64,000 nt of DNA from Fructilactobacillus fructivorans (GCF_001434095.1 NZ_AZDS01000003.1:62001-126000), one strand, 5' to 3'; shown: positions 10,905 to 20,367, numbered from the stretch's first letter. Notes: generated by a model not told the origin, from the sequence alone. Numbers and translations are program-made.

Positions 10905-11445
10905 ATGATGAACGAAGGTAAAGAATGGGGATTTGATTGGTTTGAATGCCTGTTTGGAGTCGTATTATTGTTGGCTGCCGTATTAATGTTCTTTCATCCT
11001 ACTGGTAGTGCTGCAGCACTCGCCGTTATCTTTGCGATTGTTGCGCTAGTTGCAGGAGTGAAGTCCATTTGGGTTTACCGGAAGCTAAGTCAAGAAATTG
11101 GTTATCGGAGTTTTACGATGCTGATTGGTGGTGCCATTGAGATTTTACTAGCACTTCTCTTCTTGTTTAAGATTCATGCTGGGATCTTTACCATTGGAAT
11201 TTTATTTGCGGTTTGGATTTTAGTCTATTCAATCTGTCAACTAATTGGTGGTTGATCACGTTAGAAAGTTTAATGGTGGTATCTTCTGGACCTCACTAAT
11301 TTTCGATCTCATTACACTATTCTTAGGATTTTTCTTGTTGTTAGATCCTAACCTAGTTGCCAAAGTTTTGGCCGTCATTATTGGGATCATACTATTGGTT
11401 GCTGGAATCAATATGATCATGTTGGCATTTGTTCACAGATTATAA
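10905..11445 (+). pseudogene. DUF308/HdeD-like membrane protein, frameshifted
   Basis: The first frame (ATG 10905 after GGAGG, stop 11255) gives 116 residues with four hydrophobic segments. The +1 frame carries on from about 11245 to 11445 with two more segments ending in AFVHRL. Together they give about 180 residues and six membrane helices, the normal layout of the DUF308 (HdeD) family, so one extra base near CTAATTGGTGG (11241-11251) seems to have split the gene. The second part has no ribosome binding site of its own. The family is linked to acid and general stress, but its molecular role is unclear. Sequencing error is an alternative. Confidence 0.75.
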
Positions 11446-11450
11446 AATAA

Positions 11451-11483
11451 AAAAGACATTTGAATATATCAAATGTCTTTTTT
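11451..11483 (+). terminator. Terminator after DUF308 gene
   Basis: Perfect stem AAAAGACATTTGA/TCAAATGTCTTTT with a five-base loop and T run. Confidence 0.88.
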
Positions 11484-11591
11484 GATAAAAACTATTAAGA
11501 AGTGATCTAGTGGGGGAAGTCTTTGCTAGTTATTATTTTCCAACCATGATATTATTATATTGATTAATCAAACAATATTAGGAGGGTCATT

Positions 11592-11861
11592 ATGAAGAAT
11601 TTACTTTTAGGTTTTAGTTTAGGTGCAAACATTGTTTTAGGTTACTTAGTACTTGAAGATCGTTACGATTTAGACGATATTGCTGATCGTGTCGATAACT
11701 TGAGCGATGTAGCTGAAGGCAAAGCACAACAAATTAAAGGCGCTTTATCGGGTGACACCATTGATAAGATCAAAGGTGATTTACAAAGCGGTAAAGGTAA
11801 CTTAAAGAACAAAGCCCAAGATGTTAAAGATGACATCGACAGTGACCTCGATAACGAATAA
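11592..11861 (+). CDS. Small membrane-anchored amphipathic protein, unknown
   Basis: The 89-residue product begins with a hydrophobic stretch (residues 3-20) that could be a membrane anchor. The rest is a highly charged, probably helical segment with repeated K-G-x-L-x-SG and KGNLKNKAQDVKDD-type units, reminiscent of CsbD or YtxH stress proteins, although the match is too weak to name. GGAGG lies before the ATG. It has its own AT-rich promoter region and a strong terminator, so it is probably monocistronic. Function not known; stress-linked at best. Confidence 0.7.
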   Translation: MKNLLLGFSLGANIVLGYLVLEDRYDLDDIADRVDNLSDVAEGKAQQIKGALSGDTIDKIKGDLQSGKGNLKNKAQDVKDDIDSDLDNE

Positions 11862-11871
11862 AGAATTAACT

Positions 11872-11910
11872 AAAAAGGCAACTTGCTGAATTTCAGCAAG
11901 CTGCCTTTTT
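11872..11910. terminator. Bidirectional terminator
   Basis: Stem AAAAAGGCA-CTTGCTGA/TCAGCAAG-TGCCTTTTT with one internal mismatch, A run on one side and T run on the other. It serves the small protein gene (plus) and the convergent lactonase gene (minus). Confidence 0.88.
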
Positions 11911-11930
11911 GTTTGATACTAAATCAATTA

Positions 11931-12983
11931 TTAGTCGATATTTTCTCGTCTAACGACACAAGTCCCTTCAGGAACTTGGAAGTCTTTTTGAATTAAAGTG
12001 AGCTTTCCGGTCTCGGCATCACGAGAATAAAGACTGGCATTATCACTATTTTGGTTAGTAACGATGAACATGGATTCGTCTTCACTGAAGTTGAAGTCTC
12101 GAGGGAATTCACCTTCGCTTGAGATCAATTGAATCCGTCTTAAGTCACCGTTTGGTTTGATCTTAAAGACTGCAATTGAATCATTTCCACGGTTGGAGAC
12201 GTAGACAAAGCGTTTGTCTTTAGAAACCTTAATTCCGGCTGCTCCGTTGTGGCTTTCCCAGTCGTCAGGAATGGTGGAAATAATTTGTTGAATTGTGAAT
12301 AAGCCGGCTTCTTCGTTATAGTCAATTACGGCCACTTTACTGCTTAATTCGCCAACTAGGTAACCCTTTCCAGTTCCGGGCACGAAAGTAATGTTTCGTG
12401 GTCCAAAGCCAGGATGGGTATTGATTTCACTGACAAGGCTTAACTTACCTTGATCGGAAACATCATAAAGGTAAACTCGATCAAGTCCCAAGTCACAGAC
12501 AACTAACCGGTCATCTGGGGTAAGGTTAGCGTAGTGAGGGTGTGGTCCGTCAGCTTGTTCTGGAAGTGGACCAGGGATTCCGTTGTCATGAGCACGATCA
12601 GTTAGTTTGAGTGTGCCATCTGATTGAATCTTGTAAACACTGGCGTGCCCCATGTGGTAATTGGCAGTGAAAACAAACTGTCGTCTTTCGTCGATGGAAA
12701 CAAAGGCAGCTGAAGTTCCCTTCTCGATGCATTCTTGCATTTCCTTGGCGGGAATGGTCTTGCCATCGAACGTAGCTACTCCTCCTCGTAGTTCAGGTTC
12801 TTCCATGTTTCTGTCAACTGAGTAGATCTTGTGGGCCTTTGACTCTGCGAGGTATGTAGGGCTTCCAATTTCCGCTACTAGTTGGGTGTTTTGCAGCTGT
12901 TTCTTGTCGGTATCTAATTCAATTTGATAGATTCCTTGACTTGCATTAATGGTGTAAGTTCCAATTAAAAATTTTTCAATCAT
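11931..12983 (-). CDS. Lactonase-family seven-bladed beta-propeller protein
   Basis: Belongs to the lactonase (YkgB/YbhE-like 6-phosphogluconolactonase) family: N-terminal FLIGTYT, central QADGPHPHYANLTPDD, PGFGPRNI, YVSNRGNDSIAVF and EGEFPRDFN blocks are all characteristic. 350 residues. If active it would hydrolyse 6-phosphogluconolactone in the oxidative pentose phosphate route, but family members vary in substrate. AGGAGGG stands about 11 bases before the ATG. A close paralog with the same blocks lies at 45326-46369, so the genome keeps two copies. Expression is from a promoter in the 12984-13222 gap, divergent from gshA. Confidence 0.9.
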   Translation of the reverse strand: MIEKFLIGTYTINASQGIYQIELDTDKKQLQNTQLVAEIGSPTYLAESKAHKIYSVDRNMEEPELRGGVATFDGKTIPAKEMQECIEKGTSAAFVSIDERRQFVFTANYHMGHASVYKIQSDGTLKLTDRAHDNGIPGPLPEQADGPHPHYANLTPDDRLVVCDLGLDRVYLYDVSDQGKLSLVSEINTHPGFGPRNITFVPGTGKGYLVGELSSKVAVIDYNEEAGLFTIQQIISTIPDDWESHNGAAGIKVSKDKRFVYVSNRGNDSIAVFKIKPNGDLRRIQLISSEGEFPRDFNFSEDESMFIVTNQNSDNASLYSRDAETGKLTLIQKDFQVPEGTCVVRRENID

Positions 12984-13134
12984 GGTCTCAAATCCCTCCT
13001 AATGTATACGGTTTCATTATGCCACAAATGTCTCTGTTTTGCAGTTTAAATTTGACTTTATTTGGGTAAATTTAAGCTTTTAGGAATGAATCATAAAATT
13101 GTGGGCGATTACTCAATTAATTAACCAAATTCTA

Positions 13135-13162
13135 TTGACGTGAAAGCTGAACGGTGTAAACT
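13135..13162 (+). promoter_or_regulatory. Promoter of gshA-like gene
   Basis: TTGACG (13135-13140), 16-base spacer, TAAACT (13157-13162) preceded by TG. The rest of the gap 12984-13222 is AT-rich; a GGCATAAT extended -10 for the divergent lactonase lies near 13015-13022 on the minus strand. Confidence 0.7.
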
Positions 13163-13222
13163 GTTGGAAATTTCACTAATTGATTCAAAGTGAAATTAAT
13201 CAAAGCGTTTGGAGGGATGAAA

Positions 13223-14575
13223 ATGAGAAGCAAAGTAGAACTTGCAAGTTCATCAAACGAACTGTTCGCTGGTTTGTTTGGCATCGAGATCGAAGAAAAT
13301 CGGGTTGATCTCAGTCGTAATAGTCTCTCCCGCTTCCCGCATCAAAAGGAATTGGGTGATCGACAGGGGAAGAAGACTCACTTTCAGACTGATTTTGCTG
13401 AGAGTATGGAGGAACTGGTTACCGATAAACACGCAACCATGAAAGGTGTGTTGGAGCAGATGCGTTCCCTTCAATCAATTTTGCATGGAACCCTCAAACC
13501 AAATGAGATTATTTGGCCGATGTCGATGCCACCTAAACTAAATGAAGATGATGTTGATTTTGTTAGGAACACGTTTAAGCGCTTTTGGATGGCCGATTAT
13601 CGCAAGTGGCTAGTAAAGCGTTACGGGATTTTTCGGCAAATCATGTGTGGAATTCACTTTAATTATTCACCAAGCGATCAAATAATTGCGATTTTTCAAA
13701 GTAATCATCATATTAAGAGAAAAAAACGGGCACAAACGGAACTTTTGTTTCAAATTGCCCAACAATTAGTTGGTGAACGTTGGTTAATTACGTATCTATT
13801 TGGAGCTACACCACTATCAGAAAACTCGGATGATCAATTATTCGGGGTGGAGCAACAAGTTGTCCCAGTCCGTTCCTTGCGATCCAGTAAGTATGGTTAT
13901 GAAAATTCTAAAGAGATTCACGTCTCCTATGGCAGTTTAAGTGAATATGTGAATGATCTGCAACATGAAGTGAATTCGCATAAGTTATTTTCTGAAAGTG
14001 AGTTTTATGGTCCAGTGAGGTTAAAGGCAAAAGATGGAATTAATTCAGTTCAAGCAAAGGGGTTTGATTACCTTGAACTACGAACCCTAGATTTAGATCC
14101 ATTTGATTTTTTGGAAATCGATTTAAAGACCTTGGATTTAATCCACCTCTTAATTGTAGATGCCATTATTAATCCCCAAGAGTGGAATGATGAGCAATTG
14201 GATGAAGCTAAAGCACAAAATAATCAGGTTGCTTTGCAACATCCTACTGACCATTTACCGACCAATTTAAAGCAACAAGCCAGTGTGATCATGAAGCGCA
14301 TTAATCGTTTGGTTCAGTACGCTCCAGATAGTTTAAAAGTGGAGTTAGAGGAAGCCCTTGCAGCTGCCACCAAAAAATTAATTGATCCTAATTTGACCCC
14401 AGCCGCTCAACTAATTAAATTTAAAAAACAGAATTCATTGATGGATTTTGGAATTCAACGGGGAAAGCAACTAAAGCAACAGTATGCAAATCAAAGCGTT
14501 GCCGAAGCTTTTCCGGGAATCAATCCAGATGCGGTGAATCAGTACATTGAAAAACAGGAAGGGATTAATGGGTAG
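13223..14575 (+). CDS. gshA: Glutamate-cysteine ligase
   Basis: Catalyses ATP-dependent joining of L-glutamate and L-cysteine to gamma-glutamylcysteine, the first step to glutathione. Blocks typical of the GshA fold are clear: GLFGIEIEENRV (the Glu-rich substrate strand), TDFAE-x-x-EE, IWPMSMPP, and RYG-x-x-Q-x-M-x-GIHFNYS. The 450-residue length suits a stand-alone ligase and is too short for the GshAB fusion. GGAGGG (13211-13216) fits ATG 13223; ATG 13217 is too close. No gshB is present in the window. It stands alone between its own promoter and a terminator that overlaps its stop codon. Confidence 0.85.
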   Translation: MRSKVELASSSNELFAGLFGIEIEENRVDLSRNSLSRFPHQKELGDRQGKKTHFQTDFAESMEELVTDKHATMKGVLEQMRSLQSILHGTLKPNEIIWPMSMPPKLNEDDVDFVRNTFKRFWMADYRKWLVKRYGIFRQIMCGIHFNYSPSDQIIAIFQSNHHIKRKKRAQTELLFQIAQQLVGERWLITYLFGATPLSENSDDQLFGVEQQVVPVRSLRSSKYGYENSKEIHVSYGSLSEYVNDLQHEVNSHKLFSESEFYGPVRLKAKDGINSVQAKGFDYLELRTLDLDPFDFLEIDLKTLDLIHLLIVDAIINPQEWNDEQLDEAKAQNNQVALQHPTDHLPTNLKQQASVIMKRINRLVQYAPDSLKVELEEALAAATKKLIDPNLTPAAQLIKFKKQNSLMDFGIQRGKQLKQQYANQSVAEAFPGINPDAVNQYIEKQEGING

Positions 14576-14592
14576 TCATTAATCCCTTTTTT
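14561..14592 (+). terminator. Terminator overlapping the gshA stop codon
   Basis: Ten-base stem GGGATTAATG/CATTAATCCC, loop GGTAGT containing the TAG stop of gshA, then six T. Confidence 0.88.
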
Positions 14593-14663
14593 GGAATCAA
14601 AGGTTAGCTATATAAATGACACACCCGGTATGTTATACTGGGAAGAGTTTGGAGGCATCAAAA

Positions 14664-15545
14664 ATGGCAGACAACGAACAGTTTGTGATTATTACGGGTA
14701 TGAGTGGAGCGGGTAAGACACTTGCGATGCAGACATGTGAGGATTTAGGATATTTTTGTGTGGATAACATTCCACCGGCTCTGATTCCAAAATTCATGGA
14801 ACTAGTTCATACATCTAGTGAAATCAAGAAAGTGGCTTTAGTAATTGATTTAAGAGCACCAGCTTCGTATCGTGAAATTGTTGATACTTTAGTTGAAATG
14901 GCCAATGATAAAGACACTGAGGATCAGGTAATCTTCCTCGATGCCTCTGATGAAAAATTAGTATCTAGATATAAAGAAAGCCGTCGGACCCATCCATTAG
15001 CACGAAACGGACGGGTTGTTGACGGAATTGAAAAAGAACGGAAACTAATGAAAAGGGTTAAAGATTCGGCTGATCTGGTCATTAATACTAGTGATTTGAC
15101 ACCGCAAGAGCTCCGTGAGGAAATTATTCATAAGTTTGAATTATCTCATTCGGAACCATTTCACGTTGAGTTAATGTCATTCGGGTTCAAGTATGGACTT
15201 CCAATCGATGCTGATATTATTTTAGACGTGCGTTTTTTGAAGAATCCCTTTTATGTAGTTAAATTGAGAAGTAAGACTGGGAAAGATCAAGACGTTTATG
15301 ATTACGTCATGAACCAGGATGAAGCAAATGAATTTTACAAAAAAGTCTTTAACCTCGTTAAGTTTACGTTACCTAAATTTAAAAAAGAAGGAAAATCAAC
15401 TGTCACAATGGCAATTGGTTGTACTGGCGGTCAACATCGTTCGGTTGCAATGGTTGAGCGATTAGCTAAGGATATCAAGGATCAACTTGGGTATCCCGTT
15501 AATGTCACACATAGAGACATTAACCGCCACAAAGGGGTTAAGTAA
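14664..15545 (+). CDS. rapZ: RNase adapter/nucleotide-binding protein RapZ (YvcJ)
   Basis: P-loop protein of the RapZ/YvcJ family, which binds nucleotides and in enteric bacteria senses glucosamine-6-phosphate to control glmS mRNA decay; in Firmicutes the role is less clear. Walker A GMSGAGKT is at residues 12-19, YFCVDNIPP and the C-terminal IGCTGGQHRSV block are family hallmarks. GGAGG at 14651-14655 selects ATG 14664 (293 residues) over in-frame codons upstream. First gene of the conserved rapZ-yvcK-whiA operon; its stop touches the yvcK start. Confidence 0.95.
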   Translation: MADNEQFVIITGMSGAGKTLAMQTCEDLGYFCVDNIPPALIPKFMELVHTSSEIKKVALVIDLRAPASYREIVDTLVEMANDKDTEDQVIFLDASDEKLVSRYKESRRTHPLARNGRVVDGIEKERKLMKRVKDSADLVINTSDLTPQELREEIIHKFELSHSEPFHVELMSFGFKYGLPIDADIILDVRFLKNPFYVVKLRSKTGKDQDVYDYVMNQDEANEFYKKVFNLVKFTLPKFKKEGKSTVTMAIGCTGGQHRSVAMVERLAKDIKDQLGYPVNVTHRDINRHKGVK

Positions 15546-16553
15546 ATGATTGACAAAGTAGGTAAAAGAATCGGTCGCCCGAAGATGGTTGTCATTGGTG
15601 GGGGAACCGGATTACCTGTAATTTTAAAGAGTTTAAAAAAACGTGATGTTGATATCACTGCAGTGGTCACGGTCGCTGACGATGGTGGATCATCTGGCAT
15701 CCTTAGAAACTATATCAATGTACTACCGCCGGGAGACATTCGAAACGTCTTGGCGGCGCTTTCGACGTTGCCACAGATTGATTTAGATATTTTCCAGTAT
15801 CGCTTTGAATCGTCTGACAAGTTTCTTGCCGGTCATGCCATTGGTAATTTAATAATTGCTGCACTCTCGGAAATGAGTGGAGGCTTTTTTGATGCCATTC
15901 AAAAGTTAACTGACATTATGAAAGTTGATGGTCATGTTTATCCGGTGTGTGATGAGAGTCTGGAACTACATGCTGAATTCGCTGATGGCACAACTATGTC
16001 TGGTGAATCAGAGATCACTAATTCTGATAAAATGATTCGAAGAGTTTGGGTTGAGCCAACTGATGGGAATAAGAAGCCAGAAGCGGTTCCAAGTGTGATT
16101 AACGCTATTATGGATGCTGATCAAATTGTGTTAGGCCCAGGAAGTTTATTTACCAGCATCCTGCCTAACTTAATGGTTGATAATGTTGGTAAGGCTGTTA
16201 CCGAGACTGATGCCGAAGTGGTCTATATTTGTAATATTATGACCCAAAAGGGTGAAACTGATAATTTTACCGATGCCGACCACGTTCGGGTCTTGAACCG
16301 TCATCTGAAAACTAATTTTATTGACACCGTTTTAGTTAATAATAAGAAAGTGCCCGCTAGTTACGTTGATCATCAACGTTGGGGTGATGAAGCTCAACCA
16401 GTTAAATCAGATTTTAAGGGTTTAAAAGAACAGGGGTGTCGCGTCATTTCCTCTGATTTTCTTGAATTACTGGATCATGGGGCTTTTCATAATGGCCCAC
16501 TAGTTTCAGATGAACTGATTCGCTTATTAGGACAACCTAAAATTCGTCATTAG
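15546..16553 (+). CDS. yvcK: Gluconeogenesis factor YvcK (CofD-like)
   Basis: YvcK binds UDP-sugars and supports cell-wall synthesis and growth on gluconeogenic carbon in Bacillus. The N-terminal VIGGGTGLP motif, [11 protein letters not shown], the PPGDIRN block and VLGPGSL are typical of this CofD-like family. The 335-residue length is normal. The ATG directly follows the rapZ stop, with AAGGGG inside the end of rapZ acting as ribosome binding site, so translation is coupled. Confidence 0.95.
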   Translation: MIDKVGKRIGRPKMVVIGGGTGLPVILKSLKKRDVDITAVVTVADDGGSSGILRNYINVLPPGDIRNVLAALSTLPQIDLDIFQYRFESSDKFLAGHAIGNLIIAALSEMSGGFFDAIQKLTDIMKVDGHVYPVCDESLELHAEFADGTTMSGESEITNSDKMIRRVWVEPTDGNKKPEAVPSVINAIMDADQIVLGPGSLFTSILPNLMVDNVGKAVTETDAEVVYICNIMTQKGETDNFTDADHVRVLNRHLKTNFIDTVLVNNKKVPASYVDHQRWGDEAQPVKSDFKGLKEQGCRVISSDFLELLDHGAFHNGPLVSDELIRLLGQPKIRH

Positions 16554-16564
16554 GGGATGATGAG

Positions 16565-17497
16565 ATGTCATATGCTAGTGACGTCAAAAAAGAATTAACT
16601 AATCTAGAAGTTCATCGAGCCAACGCCAAGGCTGAATTGATGGCTTTGATTAGAATGAATGGAACACTTAAAATATACGAAAAACGATTCGTACTGGATA
16701 TGCAATCTGAGAATCCCGCAATCGCCAGACGATTGTATCGACTTTTACTTCAGTTTTATCACGTGGAGGGAAAAGTCTTAGTAAGAAAAAAGATGAAGCT
16801 GAAAAAGAACAATCTTTACGTTGTGCGACTAAATCATCATGTGCGTGAAATCTTGGATGATCTTGGAATTTTGGACGGCAATAAAATCATTGAACGGGTT
16901 CCAATGGAGCTTCTGAAGGATGACGGACAGGTGCGTTCTTATTTGCGTGGCGCCTTTTTGGCGGGCGGGTCCGTTAATAATCCCGAAACGTCTCGGTATC
17001 ACTTGGAGATTTATTCTACGTACGAAGATCACAATGAAATGATTGCGGAAATGATGAACCACTACCATTTGGGGGCTAAAACCACTACCAGACGGAGCGG
17101 TTGTATCGCATACTTAAAGGAAGCCGAAAAGATTGCTGATTTTCTTCAGTTGATTGGAGCCACGAACTCCATGCTGAAGTTTGAAGATATTCGGATTGTA
17201 CGGGACATGCGTAATTCCGTGAATCGGTTGGTGAACTGTGAGAACGCCAACATGAATAAAGTGGCCAATGCTTCTACCAAACAAATTGAGAACATTCGGT
17301 TTATTAAGGATACGGTGGGATTAAAGAAATTACCACCAAAATTGCGCGATGTAGCAGAAGTTCGGATGAAGCACCAGGAGGTTAGTTTAAAGGAACTAGG
17401 CGATCTGGTGCCAAATGGTCCGATTTCTAAGTCAGGAGTCAATCACCGTTTACGTAAGATTAATGAATTTGCGACGGAATTGCGGTCAAATGAATGA
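16565..17497 (+). CDS. whiA: DNA-binding protein WhiA
   Basis: WhiA combines an N-terminal LAGLIDADG homing-endonuclease-like fold without nuclease activity and a C-terminal helix-turn-helix; in Bacillus it affects division and chromosome segregation. [11 protein letters not shown] near residue 139 is the LAGLIDADG-like motif, and LKELGDLV with [11 protein letters not shown] near the end is the helix-turn-helix. The length of 310 residues is typical. AGGGGATGATG precedes the ATG. Last gene of rapZ-yvcK-whiA. Confidence 0.96.
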   Translation: MSYASDVKKELTNLEVHRANAKAELMALIRMNGTLKIYEKRFVLDMQSENPAIARRLYRLLLQFYHVEGKVLVRKKMKLKKNNLYVVRLNHHVREILDDLGILDGNKIIERVPMELLKDDGQVRSYLRGAFLAGGSVNNPETSRYHLEIYSTYEDHNEMIAEMMNHYHLGAKTTTRRSGCIAYLKEAEKIADFLQLIGATNSMLKFEDIRIVRDMRNSVNRLVNCENANMNKVANASTKQIENIRFIKDTVGLKKLPPKLRDVAEVRMKHQEVSLKELGDLVPNGPISKSGVNHRLRKINEFATELRSNE

Positions 17498-17509
17498 TAA
17501 TAAAACAAC

Positions 17510-17549
17510 AAAAAAGCAGTATTTAGAATAATTCTAAATGCTGCTTTTA
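17510..17549. terminator. Bidirectional terminator between whiA and clpP
   Basis: Stem AAAAGCAG-ATTTAGAAT/ATTCTAAAT-CTGCTTTT with one mismatch; A and T runs on both sides suit both converging genes. Confidence 0.88.
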
Positions 17550-17567
17550 TTATGAAATAATATTTAA

Positions 17568-18161
17568 TTATTTTTTGTCAGAACTGTTCTTCATGATGCC
17601 ATCAATCAAACCATAATCAACTGCTTCATCAGCAGTAAGGTAATTATCTCGCTCAGTATCACGGTTAACTCGTTCAAGTGGTTGACCGGAGTTTTCAGCA
17701 AGTAATTCATTAATCATCTTACGTGCTCGTAAAATTTCTTTGGCAGCAATTTCAATTTCAGTTTGTTGACCTTGAGCACCACCAGATGGTTGGTGAATCA
17801 TGATTTGAGAATGTGGTAATGCAAAACGCTTACCCTTAGCACCAGATGAAGCCAAGACACTGGCCATTGATGCAGCCATTCCCATAACGATGGTTTGAAC
17901 ATCTGCGTGGATGAAGTTCATCGTATCGTAGATGGCCATTCCTGAAGTGATCACACCACCGGGTGAGTTGATGTACAAGTAGATATCTTTGTCAGAGTCT
18001 TGGGCATCCAAGAACAATAGTTGAGCGATAACTGCGTTAGCCATATCATCCTGAATTTCACCGGATAACATAATGATTCGGTCTTTTAGAAGACGTGAGT
18101 AGATGTCATATGCACGTTCACCTTGTGGTGAGTTTTCAATGACAGTTGGAACTAAATTCAT
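17568..18161 (-). CDS. clpP: ATP-dependent Clp protease proteolytic subunit
   Basis: ClpP forms the tetradecameric serine peptidase that works with Clp ATPases in general and stress proteolysis. Starting at the second ATG (MNLVPTVIE) the triad falls at Ser98 (GMAASMAS), His123 (QIMIHQP) and Asp172, the usual numbering. The first ATG six bases upstream (18167) is only three bases from GGAGG, so the start at 18161 is preferred; 197 residues. Heat-shock control is suggested by a CtsR operator over the -35 region. Upstream asnB runs in the same direction but clpP has its own promoter. Confidence 0.97.
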   Translation of the reverse strand: MNLVPTVIENSPQGERAYDIYSRLLKDRIIMLSGEIQDDMANAVIAQLLFLDAQDSDKDIYLYINSPGGVITSGMAIYDTMNFIHADVQTIVMGMAASMASVLASSGAKGKRFALPHSQIMIHQPSGGAQGQQTEIEIAAKEILRARKMINELLAENSGQPLERVNRDTERDNYLTADEAVDYGLIDGIMKNSSDKK

Positions 18162-18211
18162 ATCCATACTCCTCCTTTGATAATTTTAAATTATATCAAG
18201 TTATAAAAGTC

Positions 18212-18241
18212 ATTCTACATTAAAGGTCAATAAAGGTCAAA
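18212..18241 (-). promoter_or_regulatory. clpP promoter with CtsR operator
   Basis: On the minus strand TTGACC (18240-18235), 17-base spacer, TAGAAT (18217-18212). The plus-strand sequence GGTCAATAAAGGTCAAA (18225-18241) fits the CtsR consensus RGTCAAANANRGTCAAA at 16 of 17 positions and covers the -35. Confidence 0.88.
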
Positions 18242-18259
18242 GACTTTGCTTGATGATAA

Positions 18260-20176
18260 TTAAGCGATCGATTCACGTGAGTATTTGTGTAAATCAACTT
18301 CTTTATTGTAGTTCATGTTGGTGTCTTCTGGGAAGTAAACACCATACCAAAGAATGAAAGTGTAGATGGTAAAGATCTTCTGCATACTGGACTTACCTTC
18401 CATGTGTTCTTTTAGAATGTAGTCTAATTCGTCCACGTTGAAGAATTTTTTAGCGATATCAGAGTGAAAAGCTTTCTCAATTCGATCATGATATTTAGGT
18501 TCCTTGATCCATTGAGCGATTGGTGATGGGAAACCAAGCTTTTCTTTATCAGCGACCACCTTTGGAACTTGTGAGGCAGCAGCTTTTCTAAATGCTGCTT
18601 TGGTAATTGGATTACCATCCTTATCAAAGGTGATTCGCGTCTTAGTTGGCATTGTTTGTGCAAAGGCGGCAACTTCCTTATCAACTAGTGGGGTACGAAC
18701 TTCAAGGCTGTTAGCCATACTCATACGATCGGCTTTATGCAAGATATCAAATGGTAACCAGGTATTAATGTCAAAGTATTGTTCTTGGGTTACTTCATCT
18801 TTGCCAGCAACTTCGTCAAAGATGTGTTTAGTGTACTCACCAGTATCAAAGTTAAGTGACTTATCCTTTAAGACACGATCACGATCATGTTGATCAAAGA
18901 CATAGTTAACCCGGTAGTAACGTTCGTAAAGTGGTTCGGCACCACGCATTAAGAAGCGACGTCCGTGGAAACGTGGGAACATTGAAGCCATCTTACCGAG
19001 AGCTGTTCTTACAAACTTAGGAACCATTTTTTGATATTTCTCAAAAGTGAAGGCTTCTAGGTAGGTATTGTAACCACCGAAGAATTCATCGGCACCTTCA
19101 CCAGAGAGTGACACAATGAGGTCTTTTCGTGCACTGTGTGATAAGTAGTAAAGTTGTGGTGCAGATGGGTTTGATAGAGGTTCGTCCATGTAGTACATCA
19201 TGGTAGGAAGAAAATCAAAGTAATCATCGCCATCAATGGTGGTAGCGGTATTTTTCTGCCCAATTTCCTTAGCAAATTTAGTTGACCAGCTTAATTCACT
19301 GTACTTAGAACCGTTAAAACCAAGTGAGAAGGATTGCATCGGTTTGATTTTAGCAGCTTCGTTTAAAACGTAACTGGAGTCAACTCCACTTGATAGAAAA
19401 CTACCTAATGGAACATCGGAAGCCATGTGGACTTTAACACTGTCATCAACGAGTCCTTCGATTTTTTTAGCGTCACTATCGATGGTTTGAGAGTCATCAA
19501 TGTGATCGTAATTGTATTTGTAGAATGTGTCAGTGGTAGTTTTTCCATCTTTATAGATGAAGTACTGTCCTGGCATAACCTTGTAGACATTCTTGAACAT
19601 TGTTTCTGCTGAGGGGATGAATTCAAAACTAAGATGAACCGGGAGCAGTTTCGTGTTAATTTCTTTTTTGAAATTTGGGTTAGCCAAAAAGGCCTTGATT
19701 TCTGATCCCCACATAAAGTTCTTACCATCATCATAGTAATACATTGGTTTAATCCCAAAGTGATCTCTAGCACCGAACACCTGATGCTTTTTGGAATCAT
19801 AGATGGCAAACGCGAACATTCCACGGAGTTTAGAAAGTAACTTCTTAGGACCCCATGCTTCGTATCCACGAATTAAAACCTCTGAATCACAATCAGTATC
19901 GAATTCCTGGCCAGCTTCAATTAGTTCTTTTTGTAAATCTTTGTAATTATAAATTTCACCATTAAATGTTAAGACGTCGGTGTCATTGTCACCAAACATT
20001 GGTTGATGACCGTTGGCAAGGTCAATAATTGATAAACGCCGAAATCCCATCGAGACATCTTCGTTTTGGAAGAATCCATCATCATCTGGACCACGATGTT
20101 TAATTCTTTGAGCCATATTTTTGATAGTATCCTTTGGGATATTATCTTGGTTAATATAACCAGTAAATCCACACAT
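18260..20176 (-). CDS. asnB: Asparagine synthase (glutamine-hydrolysing)
   Basis: Converts aspartate to asparagine using ATP and glutamine-derived ammonia. The N-terminal class II glutamine amidotransferase domain starts MCGFTGY with the nucleophile Cys2 and has KHRGPDDDG and FNGEIYNY. The synthetase domain carries the pyrophosphate loop SSGVDSSYV and SLSGEGADEFFGGY. The length of 638 residues is normal for AsnB. AAAGGAGA precedes the ATG. No T-box is seen in its 191-base upstream region, unlike asnS at 54 kb; an 8-base direct repeat is present there instead. Confidence 0.96.
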   Translation of the reverse strand: MCGFTGYINQDNIPKDTIKNMAQRIKHRGPDDDGFFQNEDVSMGFRRLSIIDLANGHQPMFGDNDTDVLTFNGEIYNYKDLQKELIEAGQEFDTDCDSEVLIRGYEAWGPKKLLSKLRGMFAFAIYDSKKHQVFGARDHFGIKPMYYYDDGKNFMWGSEIKAFLANPNFKKEINTKLLPVHLSFEFIPSAETMFKNVYKVMPGQYFIYKDGKTTTDTFYKYNYDHIDDSQTIDSDAKKIEGLVDDSVKVHMASDVPLGSFLSSGVDSSYVLNEAAKIKPMQSFSLGFNGSKYSELSWSTKFAKEIGQKNTATTIDGDDYFDFLPTMMYYMDEPLSNPSAPQLYYLSHSARKDLIVSLSGEGADEFFGGYNTYLEAFTFEKYQKMVPKFVRTALGKMASMFPRFHGRRFLMRGAEPLYERYYRVNYVFDQHDRDRVLKDKSLNFDTGEYTKHIFDEVAGKDEVTQEQYFDINTWLPFDILHKADRMSMANSLEVRTPLVDKEVAAFAQTMPTKTRITFDKDGNPITKAAFRKAAASQVPKVVADKEKLGFPSPIAQWIKEPKYHDRIEKAFHSDIAKKFFNVDELDYILKEHMEGKSSMQKIFTIYTFILWYGVYFPEDTNMNYNKEVDLHKYSRESIA

Positions 20177-20308
20177 AGTATCTTCTCCTTTTTAAATTGC
20201 TTACTTACTTCTGCATTAACTTCAATAACTATCTTAAGTTGTTCACACACAAAAGGCTAGCTAAGCATGGCTAGTCTAAACAAAATATTAATAATTATGT
20301 CTATTTAA

Positions 20309-20328
20309 GGGTTACATCACGGGTTACA
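20309..20328 (-). repeat. Direct repeat upstream of asnB
   Basis: GGGTTACA occurs at 20309-20316 and 20321-20328 (12-base period); on the minus strand it reads TGTAACCC twice. It lies about 135 bases before asnB and could be a regulator site. Confidence 0.45.
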
Positions 20329-20367
20329 TTGCTTTGATATCAGCATTTTCATGATGTAATTGTCTAA

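Noticed and set aside
11245-11445. Independent small membrane protein
   Set aside because: TTG 11245 lies inside the first frame without a ribosome binding site; the segment completes the DUF308 fold.
19405-19869. Long alternative frame of 154 codons inside asnB
   Set aside because: Overlaps the conserved asnB frame fully; composition and lack of a start signal show it is a shadow.
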